NCBI GenBank assembly: GCA_964036045.1 | Contig: OZ038392.1 | Coordinates: forward strand, 38,992,806 to 39,056,805 | Source of the DNA: Eutreptiella sp. 'Long Island Sound 2002' | Taxonomy: Eukaryota; Euglenozoa; Euglenophyceae; Eutreptiales; Eutreptiaceae | Reading direction: 5' to 3' | DNA length: 64,000 nt | Shown: positions 10,865 through 19,187 of the stretch, one piece after another | Layout of the letters: each line of letters begins with the position of its first letter | How positions within the stretch are numbered: the stretch's first letter is position 1 | Notes under the pieces: generated by a model | Seen by the model: only the letters and a program-made list of their open reading frames with translations | Told to the model about the DNA's origin: nothing | The model's database searches: none | Program-made: the position numbers and the translations under genes

Positions 10865-13800
10865 TCAGTCCCTAGCTTTAGTCTTGGAGGCAAGCGTCTC
10901 AGCCAGCCTCAACAACTCACCAAGGTTGTTCTGGGACAAGTAGTCAACCAGAACTGAGTTTAGGCGTCCCTCAGGTAGAACAAATGCAGAGAAGGGCTCC
11001 CAGGTGGCCTCTTCGACTCCAAACCCTTCCCAGAGGGTGAGGAAGCGCCAACCCTGGCGATAGCGGTGGCGTAGGACAGACTTCACCAGGTAGAAGCCCT
11101 CCTTAGCCATCTCCTCGGCGTTCATGTCGGGGAGTTCACCTTCAACTTCCATAGGGCTGGCAGCCCCTTGTAGGTCCAGAGCGGCGATTTCCTCGTCGTT
11201 CAGCTCCCACTCCTCCCCACAGAGGTCTTCAGGATCATAGTAGCGCTTCAGGTGTTGAGCAGCGCACACCAGGGTCCCCCCTAGACGGGGAGAACACCGC
11301 ACGGTGATACGGTGTCCATCCACTGATAGAATCCTGTACGGCCCGAAGTATGGGTCATCGCTGGTAGAGCGTGGCCAGGCGGGTAGTTGACTGTGGTGCA
11401 CCAGCACCCAGTCCCCCTCTTGGTAGGCGGCCGGTACTCGGTGCTTGTTCTTCTTGTTCCACTGACGCTCCCTCACTCTCTGGAGCATAGCCTTGGCCTT
11501 GTCCACCTTCGCTTGTTGCTCTTGGACCCATTCACCCACGGAAGAATGGGTGTCCTCTGGATAGGGGGCATGTAGGAACCATGCCGGGCGCCCTAGGAAT
11601 AGCTCATGGGGCGAGTAGCCAGTAGCTGAACTCTCTTGGGAGTTCATCATCAAGGATATGACGGGGAGTAGTCTCACCCAGTCTCTGGTGCGTTCAGTTT
11701 TGCACCATATCCGTACATTCTCCTTCAGGACACGGATCTGTCGCTCACATAGGGGGTTGCTCGTGTGAGAGTAGGGGATCCCCGTAGACACCTGGACATC
11801 GAGGGATCTCAGGACCCTCTTGTACCAACCGGTATCTGAGCGTACTCGTACGTCCTCATCGGAGTTGATCTCCTTGGGCGCCCCATAGACACAAAACCAC
11901 TCCTCCAGGAGTATCTTGATAGTCTCCTCCCCGGTAATGTGCTTGGTACATGGGAACACCCTGGTAAACCTGGTCAACCCACAGGTTACCACGAGGGCAA
12001 AGTCATAGCCCCCGAACTTCGGCATCCCCGTGTAGTCCACGTATAGAACACTGTTAGCACAGTGAGGGATGGGCAGGGTCGAGTACAGACCTCTGTCCCT
12101 GATATCCCCTGGTTTACAGGACCTGCACGGGCACTTGTCCACGATAGGCTGGAGGGCTTTCCGCAGTTGGTCGTCAGTCCACGTAGTGTGGAACCACTGC
12201 TTGAACAGCCTCAGGGTACGGTCAGCACCCACATGACCGCTGGACTCATGGGTCCACTTCAGCAGCGCTGGGACTCTGTCACTAGGCACCACAATGCGGT
12301 CTTCGTGCCAGAGGTAGCTCTTGTCCCTCTTCCACTGATCTTGGTTGACCAGGAGGGGTTCAAGGCGTTTCTCCAGGCGCTTGTAGATATCCCCAAACTC
12401 CTTCAGGTACTCTGATTGTTGGAGTCCATCCAGGGGGCGTATCATCGTCATGTTGATGTCCAAGTGGACGTCCATACGGCTGAACGCCTCCTTAGCCAGC
12501 GCTTCAGACCGGGCACCAATCAGGGCGTCGAAGTTGTTGCGGCTGATGTAGTCGGCACCCTCGTTCTTCACTCCCTGGATATGGTGTACCGTCAGCCATA
12601 GTTGACTGAGGTAGGTCCACCAGCGCCGTAGCTTGGCCTTCTCAGGTGGGGGACCCTTCTGGAAACTGCGGACCGGTTCTTGATCGCACAGCCAGACCAG
12701 AGGGTTACTCCCCAACAGTCGGGCTTGTGAGGATAGCACCAGCATACCCGCGAGCAATTCCTGCTCATAGGTGGAGTAGTTCCCCCTGGCCTGGTTCCAC
12801 TTCCAGTTCCAGTGGCCCAGAGGTACTAGGACCCACTTGTCGTCAGGGTAGCTGTTCTTGAGGGTTCCATCTCGGTTGAGACCTTCCGTCCCCCATTGGG
12901 AAATGGCCGAGTCGAACTCCTCCTTCTCTAGTGCTTGCCATTGGAACAACGTTCCACCACCGCCCACATTGCTGGCGTTGGTCACCAGGATAATCTCTCC
13001 TTGTGCCCTAGGCACGCCCAAGCACTTAGCGTTGGCCACCTTGTCTTTGAGCTCGTCAAACGCTTGTTGCTCTTGTGGGCCCCAGCGCCAAGTAGTACTC
13101 TTCTTGATCAAGTCCGTCAGAACGGCGCTGGTGTAGGTGAAGTTTTTGATGTGGCGGCGATAGAAGTTGCACGCCCCAATGAAACTGCGTACATCATGAA
13201 GTCCTTTCTTGGGGTCTTCGTGTCGTACCTTGGCATCCATCAGGGGTTTGGCCTTAGAGGCCGCTGGGGTCCACCACCCATAGCCAACGTCAAACCCCAG
13301 GTACTGCATGGTCTCCTGCATGAACTCACACTTCTCCAGCTTGAGTCGTGTGTGGTTCTCCTGGCAGACCGCAAAGAACTCACCCAAGAGGATTAGGTGA
13401 TCCTCCTGGGTATTGGTCCCGAGGCATACATCGTCGATGTGAGCCTCCATCCGGGCCCCACGGGATATGAGCTCCTGCACCTTAGGTCTCCTTCGTGGGA
13501 TGGACAAGATCTTGTTCATCAGCTCTTGGAATAGAGCGGGTGCGTTAGCCACGCCAAACGGCATGACCTTCCACTTGAACACCCTCCCCTGAGGGGTGAT
13601 GAAGGCCAGTAGTTCTTGTGCGTTGGGCGTCAGGTCCACTTGCCAGAATCCGCTCCTCTTGTCCATCTTGGTCTTGTAGCGGCAGGAGGCTATCTTCTCC
13701 AGGGTAGACTCCGTATTGGGAATGGACCCTGAGTGGTTCAGCGTCTTCTTGTTCAGCTCTCCGTAGTCCACTACCAGCCGTTTGGCTGTAGACCCAGGTT

Positions 13801-14374
13801 TAGCCACCAGGAAACAGGGGCTGCAGTGTAGGGGATAGTCCCCGTCCTTGTACTCCAGGACTAGGCCAGCGTCGATACATTCTTGTATCTGTCGCTCAAT
13901 CTCGTCGGCCTGCTCTTTAGGAGCTGGATAGGGTCTCCTCCGGATCTTGTGACCCACGAACTCGAGTTTCAGCTTCAGGTCCATCTGTACCAGCTTGTCA
14001 CATGAGGCTGGAGGAGGTAGTTCTCCGAACACCTCCAGATAGGTCCTTATAAGCTTCTGTACCCGCGGGTCCAATACCTTGATCTTGTCCTCCATGTCCT
14101 CGTCAGAGGGTAAGTTGCTTGCCCCCTGAGTAATAGACGTCGGGAGGTGGTCCTCCACCGACTCTTCGCCTGTGGTAGTGTCCTTCAGCCCTTGGTAGGC
14201 ATATAAAAGGTCTTGTTCAACCATCTCCGGTGGACGATGGCAACATAGGCACGCTCGAGGGGGTTCACATACACATTCCTCCGAGAGGTCGTCCTCCTCA
14301 GGGGTCCTCACATGGGCGCCCCACACGCTCTTCATGAGCTTAACATCTACCTCCCTTTGCCAGGTGGTGATCTT
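10865..14374 (-). CDS. pol: Element A pol: reverse transcriptase, RNase H, integrase, chromodomain
   Basis: An uninterrupted frame; first ATG at 14335 (1156 residues), but the frame is open up to a TAG at 14375 and continues the upstream protease region, so this is the C-terminal part of one polyprotein. Domains: RT about residues 110-345 with LVVDYGELN, MPFGVANAP and a catalytic HIDD in place of the usual YxDD (near 13440); RNase H about 450-630, whose first acidic residue is Asn here (VTNAS) but Asp in C and D; integrase about 700-960 with a zinc region (HESSGH...CPCRSC), then D, D, E in YVDYTG, INSDEDV and NPLCERQ; chromodomain about 1065-1130 (LVKSVLRHRY...WEGFGVEEATWEP). Chromodomains direct integration to modified chromatin in related elements. 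HIDD is shared by all three copies, so it is a family feature. Confidence 0.92.
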   Translation of the reverse strand, partial: KITTWQREVDVKLMKSVWGAHVRTPEEDDLSEECVCEPPRACLCCHRPPEMVEQDLLYAYQGLKDTTTGEESVEDHLPTSITQGASNLPSDEDMEDKIKVLDPRVQKLIRTYLEVFGELPPPASCDKLVQMDLKLKLEFVGHKIRRRPYPAPKEQADEIERQIQECIDAGLVLEYKDGDYPLHCSPCFLVAKPGSTAKRLVVDYGELNKKTLNHSGSIPNTESTLEKIASCRYKTKMDKRSGFWQVDLTPNAQELLAFITPQGRVFKWKVMPFGVANAPALFQELMNKILSIPRRRPKVQELISRGARMEAHIDDVCLGTNTQEDHLILLGEFFAVCQENHTRLKLEKCEFMQETMQYLGFDVGYGWWTPAASKAKPLMDAKVRHEDPKKGLHDVRSFIGACNFYRRHIKNFTYTSAVLTDLIKKSTTWRWGPQEQQAFDELKDKVANAKCLGVPRAQGEIILVTNASNVGGGGTLFQWQALEKEEFDSAISQWGTEGLNRDGTLKNSYPDDKWVLVPLGHWNWKWNQARGNYSTYEQELLAGMLVLSSQARLLGSNPLVWLCDQEPVRSFQKGPPPEKAKLRRWWTYLSQLWLTVHHIQGVKNEGADYISRNNFDALIGARSEALAKEAFSRMDVHLDINMTMIRPLDGLQQSEYLKEFGDIYKRLEKRLEPLLVNQDQWKRDKSYLWHEDRIVVPSDRVPALLKWTHESSGHVGADRTLRLFKQWFHTTWTDDQLRKALQPIVDKCPCRSCKPGDIRDRGLYSTLPIPHCANSVLYVDYTGMPKFGGYDFALVVTCGLTRFTRVFPCTKHITGEETIKILLEEWFCVYGAPKEINSDEDVRVRSDTGWYKRVLRSLDVQVSTGIPYSHTSNPLCERQIRVLKENVRIWCKTERTRDWVRLLPVISLMMNSQESSATGYSPHELFLGRPAWFLHAPYPEDTHSSVGEWVQEQQAKVDKAKAMLQRVRERQWNKKNKHRVPAAYQEGDWVLVHHSQLPAWPRSTSDDPYFGPYRILSVDGHRITVRCSPRLGGTLVCAAQHLKRYYDPEDLCGEEWELNDEEIAALDLQGAASPMEVEGELPDMNAEEMAKEGFYLVKSVLRHRYRQGWRFLTLWEGFGVEEATWEPFSAFVLPEGRLNSVLVDYLSQNNLGELLRLAETLASKTKARD

Positions 14375-15766
14375 CTATTCGAGGTCCTCCTTCAATTGGG
14401 ATAGATCTCCCATACGTCCTTGCTTCAGTGGCCATGAGCTGCGGGTAGGCTTCGCGTAGCATAGCTTTTTCGCCACCAACTTCCTCTTGGAATCCACATA
14501 CTCCCTTAGCCTGGATCGAGGGTCCAGCTCCTCATCCACGGGGTCTTCCACCCTCATGGAGAGTAGGGGTTTCAGTGGGGCGACGTACTCGGCGTTCTCC
14601 ACTTCCTCCACACAGGTCTGCACGAAGAAGGCGTCGTGCTCAGTTTCGTCATCTGAGTGGATAGAGCTAGGTAGCTCAGATAGTCCACACTCAGAGACTC
14701 CATCAGGAACAGGGACATGACAGGGAGAGTTGGGGGCGTTGGTGTCAGTCACGGCGTACTCATCTCCTCCGGGTGTAGTCTCAACAGCATCTTGAGGTCG
14801 TAGGTGATCCTTCAGGTCACCCAAGGCGAGTCCATCGCTTTCTCGTTGTATAGCCTGGACCAGAGTCGGGTCCAGGTCTTCCCAGGGGATGGAGGTAAGA
14901 CCTCCGTCCACCACGCTCAGCATACTCCCCCATCCGGGTTTCCCAATGGGCGTCTTACGACCCAGAGGCACGTAGATGGCCTCATCAGGTAACCGAACAG
15001 AGCTGATAGTCAGCCTGTCCAGGAGGTTTCGCCAGTATTCGTTGCCCCCATGGGCTCCCCAATCGGGGGAACACAGGACCATACGGGAACGTTCCAAGGC
15101 CACCTTGGTCAGCACCTTCCCCAGGTCACTGAACCTGGGGTTCCCGTAGGCCATCCCGAAAGAGGGCCAGTAAAATTTGTAGCTGCAGTTCTTCCCCTTG
15201 CTGCAGTAAAGGTCCAGCACATGCTGCTTGTCGCTGGCGAACAACTCCACACTCAGGCCTTCTCGAGAGTAACCCAACTCCTTCAGACCTTGGTCTAGGA
15301 CTTCCCCCAATAGTTGATAGTCCTCAGTTTTGGAGGCCGCCATCATGTTCGAGGGCTCCTCCTTCGATAGCCTCAGGTAACTCGAGGTATGTTCCGACTG
15401 CTCCAGTGGCACAGACTCTCTGCCACTGCCGTGGTCTACGTAGAGGAGGTAGGGCGCTTGCAGCGTCAGGGATTGTATCTGGGAGTGCTGTACGAAGAAG
15501 TCAGTCCCCAGTACAAAGTCGAAGGCCTCAGTGTCCATCACATAGAACCGATGGGCGATAGTCCTGGAGCCCATAGGTACCTCCACTTCACAGTCCCCGC
15601 AGCTGTGCACCACATGTCCATCCCCCATGCGTATAGCAGCGGTGGTCATGGTGTTCTTCAGGCTTCCACAAGGTAAAGTTTTCTTGGCAACTATAGATAT
15701 GGTGGCGCCAGTGTCCAATACCCCCAGGTATTCGCGTCCCCCTAGTCGGATACGTACCCAAAACAC
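14375..15766 (-). CDS. pol: Element A pol N-terminal region: aspartic protease plus Dam-like methyltransferase domain
   Basis: 463 codons in the same frame as gag (upstream) and RT (downstream). Residues 1-100 are a retropepsin: DTG at 18-20 and FVLGTDFF at 84-91. Residues about 172-260 resemble the Dam-like N6-adenine methyltransferase domain known from DIRS-group retroelements: VELFASDKQH, then AYGNPRFSDLGKVLTKV, then MVLCSPDW. The catalytic NPPF/Y motif reads NPRF (209-212). An acidic, hinge-like tail leads to RT. The ORF ends at TAG (14375-14377), where C and D have CAG, so the stop is a private mutation of A and the family encodes one long Pol. Confidence 0.8.
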   Translation of the reverse strand: MFWVRIRLGGREYLGVLDTGATISIVAKKTLPCGSLKNTMTTAAIRMGDGHVVHSCGDCEVEVPMGSRTIAHRFYVMDTEAFDFVLGTDFFVQHSQIQSLTLQAPYLLYVDHGSGRESVPLEQSEHTSSYLRLSKEEPSNMMAASKTEDYQLLGEVLDQGLKELGYSREGLSVELFASDKQHVLDLYCSKGKNCSYKFYWPSFGMAYGNPRFSDLGKVLTKVALERSRMVLCSPDWGAHGGNEYWRNLLDRLTISSVRLPDEAIYVPLGRKTPIGKPGWGSMLSVVDGGLTSIPWEDLDPTLVQAIQRESDGLALGDLKDHLRPQDAVETTPGGDEYAVTDTNAPNSPCHVPVPDGVSECGLSELPSSIHSDDETEHDAFFVQTCVEEVENAEYVAPLKPLLSMRVEDPVDEELDPRSRLREYVDSKRKLVAKKLCYAKPTRSSWPLKQGRMGDLSQLKEDLE

Positions 15767-15796
15767 TAGGTCTTGGGTGCCACCAGAGCGCTCGCG

Positions 15797-18302
15797 TCAG
15801 AACTCCGCGGGACAGGTCGCCTCGAACCCCTTGTTCCGCAGTTTGCGGGCCATCCTCATGAAACGGCTCCTCTTCTTAGCGTTGCCGTCATCACCACCTT
15901 CATGCTCACGCTTGGCTCCTTGTTCTTGCTGGGCCTGCGTCTGTGAGCGTGTGGTAGGACCAGACTGCCCTCCAGAGGGCTCGGAGTTCCCCCCTGGATT
16001 AGGGTTGGGGTTGCCTCCGTTCTTGTCCTTGTTCTTCCTGTCGGGCTGGCGGTTAGCGCCTCCTCCTCGTCCACCCTGACCCTTGTCTTGCCCTTGACCA
16101 CGTTCTTTCGACTTGCCCTTGCCGGAGTCGTTGCCTTTGCCTTTGCCTCCACCTTTGCCTGAGCCTTTGCCAGGATCTTCACCCTTAAGCTTTGCCGATA
16201 GGCGTTGCTTATGGTAGCACTCATCCTCGTAGTGCTTCCGCTTCCCGCAGAATGCACACGTGATGGTGCACCTGTAATGATCCGGCAGCTTCGCTTTGGC
16301 GCCGGTGTTCTTCTCCTGCTGCTTCCCCTGGACTACGAAGCAGTCTCGCTGCTCGCAGTCAGGGGCGTGCTGCAGGTGGCCCTGCTCGTCTCTGGCATCA
16401 CACCAGAATAGCTCCTTCACGTTCTCCATGATACGGGCGTGGGCGTGTTTGGGGGTAGTCCCCTGCCCAGGTCGGGACCCTTGGTACCCTTTGACATGAC
16501 CTCCAGAACCTCCTCCTCCAGGACGGTAATTGTTCAAGTGCAGGTCGCTCTCCTTCTCCAGCGCCAGCTCCAGGAGTAGCACGCATAGATCCTCATAGCG
16601 GAGGGATCTAGCCTTGCGCTCCGCCGTCGAACGGCACTTGTCCCATAGCTCTCGAGGGAGCTTGGCCGCCAACCAGAACAGCAGGTCGTCGCTGCTGTAG
16701 GAACCGAGCGTCAGTCGTCCAGCCCAGTGATCCAGGTCAGCCAACAGCTCAGAGACCCTGCCAGTTTTGGGGTTGTTGGGCAGCACGGGTAGGTTCTGGA
16801 TCTCGGCCCTGATTGAGAGGTCGGTTTCGTAGGTCGGGTACTGCCTCTCCAGGGCAACCAACACATCGGCAAAGGTCGCGGAGTTAGTCAAGATCTGCCT
16901 GACCTGCTTCTCCAGGTACTTGGTCGTGCAGCACTGCAGGAGCAGACCGCACTTGACTCGCCCACTAGCGTGGGTTTGCCCGGTCAATCGGAGAAACCGG
17001 CCAAAATTCTCAGCGAACTCGCTGAGGTCCTTGCCTGTGAACTCAGGCAGGTTCACCACGATCTTGGAGGTGGCAATAGCCTTCGCCTCCTGAGACCTGC
17101 GTCCCTCAGGGCGTCGGGTCTTCTTCTTCTTTTTCTTCTTCTTCTTCCCCTTTGGGTCCTCGGGGTCCTCCGGGTCATCGTCCTCCGAGGGCGAAGTAGA
17201 AGTCATCGACGGCGGCTCATCATCGGAGGGGTCTCCGCCTAGATCACTAGAGCCATAAGGCTCCACGTCCACCATTGCCCTTAAGGCTGTCAGCCCCAGC
17301 CGGTCCAGCTCGGCCCTCGTAGAGTTCGTCACGTGGCTGTAGGGCGGCTGGGCCGTTCTCGGTACGAAAGGACTTCTCGGTATAGCTGCAGGAGTCGGCA
17401 TCAGTCGGCTCCTCAGGCTCCCCAGGGTGTTTGTCAACCCTGCCGCCAGGTGGTTGGCCTGTACTCGGTGGGGTGACATTCCCACCGTGGTAGGTGACGC
17501 TTGGGGCGGTATCCTCAGGGGCTCCAGTTTCTCTCGGATCTCTTGAGTGAGGTCGCCCACAATTTTTGAAGTGGCTCCTCGGAGCACCTCGTTGATCTCC
17601 GACCGCGTCAGGGACCTGTTGGAGGATCTCCCCGATCCTCTACTCCTGCCTCCAAGAGACTCAGGTCCTCTCCTCAACCCACTCAAGGTTGCATACCCAG
17701 GTGCATACCCAGGAACATCCACATAGGTTCCCGTAGCGGGTAGAGGATGGTGATAGTCAGCCGCATACCATCGCGGCGCAGAACTGGAAGCCACCGGCTC
17801 ACTGGCAGTAGTTGCCTCAGGGAGCGCAGTGGTAGGTGGGCCCATACCATAGGCGGCGTAGGGAGGCATGCCAGTAAAGCCTGTGCCCTCTGCCATAGGC
17901 GGGTTGGTTATGGGAGTGGATGTTGCAGCGGCTGGGTGTGGAATTGGGAGTGTGGTGGTTATAGGAGAGGGTGATGCGTGGAGGCCAGAAGCGCTTGGTG
18001 CGCCTTCGAAGGTAGGGTCATTCGTCAGGTCTTGCCCTTGTTCCTCTCCTTCGTCTGCGTTCGTCTCCAGCATCCTTCTCGCTCTCTCTCTTCCTCTTCA
18101 CAGGCTGAGTGACCACCTCTTCGACTGTGAGGGCCCTGAAGGCCGTCTGGAGTCCATCCAACGAGTCCTCAGCCACTTCCACTGGCCCATGTAAGGGCTC
18201 CGACAGTACTGCGCTAGGTCCAGGTCCAGGTTCCCTTGGTGCTGGCCTTGCCGGTGCCTCAGGCGCTGTCTTCACGTCGGCGTCCTCCTTCCTTGTGTCC
18301 AT
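15797..18302 (-). pseudogene. gag: Element A gag (nucleocapsid-type zinc knuckle), frameshifted
   Basis: Starts at ATG 18302 (MDTRKEDADVKTAPEAP). Compared with C, two bases are missing near 18060, which splits it into 18018-18302 and 15797-18073. In order: a disordered Pro/Ser/Thr N-terminus, a lysine run (about 17120-17145), a capsid-like region (16.6-17.1 kb; ATSKIVVNLPEFTGKDLSEF), a CCHC knuckle CAFCGKRKHYEDEC (about 16215-16255) and a Gly/Lys-rich tail. It ends in TGA (15797-15799), conserved in C and D and in frame with protease, suggesting stop readthrough for Gag-Pol. The protein would package element RNA. Confidence 0.85.
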
Positions 18303-18381
18303 CTTCGTTCGCCCTTCTGCTTATATGCGACTGCTCGGCGCACTGGATGTACGGCGCGGGGTTGCTGCCGGTGCGCAGAGA

Positions 18382-18401
18382 CAGTCTGCCTCTTGCTACC
18401 A
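18382..18401 (-). promoter_or_regulatory. Element A primer binding site
   Basis: The minus strand directly inside the 5' LTR begins TGGTAGCA and continues AGAGGC. TGGTAGCA pairs with the 3' end of eukaryotic initiator tRNA-Met (…UGCUACCA), and the following GAGG matches after a one-base offset. The same site is at 44843-44862 in element C. Confidence 0.75.
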
Positions 18402-19187
18402 GAAAGGTTTATAGTGGTTTCAACACTGTGTTTTTGTCTCTCCTGCTGCTTGCTGCTGGTGTAGGGTTTCCTGCTGCTTGTTTTTGGAGATGAAAACCTT
18501 TTGTTTCGCTGAAATACAGTCAATCCAGGAGAGCCCAAGCCAGAGGTGTGCAAGGAGAAGAGAATCAGGATCAAAGCATGAAGGGCTGCAGTGTAAACAG
18601 TGAAAGATGAAAGGATATTCACAGAAACTGCAACTCAGGTCAAATCGGATTGCATATTCACAAAGATAGCTGAATTGTTTTGGAAAAGAGTTGGAAAACT
18701 GCCCCATGGTCACTCTATCTCAATAGTGCCATCTCAGGAGATGTGCAGTCTTTGTTTTGGGTCCCATATGTGCTGAGCTGGCAGGGCATGTGGCGATGAG
18801 GTCACTGCCATGTCACATGGGATCTTCCTACGTAGCTAGGCTGACCAGGAATTGAACCCAGGACCTCTCAAAAAGAGGTGCCCAGCCCCCTAGGGTGCAT
18901 ACCACTAGGATAGCTAAGAATTCATGGAAAACCATAGAGAAATTCATAGGCTCTGCCCTGGATATGTCAGTACTCAGTCAACTCAGGAAAAGATGATTTG
19001 CCTCACATTGAAAGGGGATTAAGGGGTCCACTCCATATCCTGATTGGGTGTTTGGTTCCATAGGTCAAAATGTGTTATCACCACTTTTGGTAGGGCCAAT
19101 ACTAAGATAGAAATGCCTGGATGCTCAGTGCATCCCTAATACAACTAGAGTATGCCTCAAAGCATTGGAAAAGCACTTTCTCTTACC
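18402..19187 (-). repeat. Element A 5' LTR
   Basis: About 785 bp matching 7694-8478. It is bounded inside by the primer binding site and outside by GGTAG (19188-19192). The A-box and B-box motifs of the tRNA-like stretch are at 18902-18912 and 18848-18858. Confidence 0.9.

Larger units (their letters stand above)
7694..19187 (-). mobile_element. Ty3/gypsy element A, full length with two LTRs, nested in element B
   Basis: About 11.5 kb: 5' LTR (18402-19187), primer binding site, gag, protease/methyltransferase-like region, RT, RNase H, integrase, chromodomain, a 2.4-kb 3' region with an extra ORF, polypurine tract, and 3' LTR (7694-8478). The two LTRs differ at roughly 17 of about 785 positions by eye, so insertion is not very recent. 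Two further copies of the same family (C and D) lie at 34.4-53.0 kb. A has the least damaged pol, but carries a 2-nt gag deletion, one amber stop and an RNase H Asp-to-Asn change. Confidence 0.92.
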
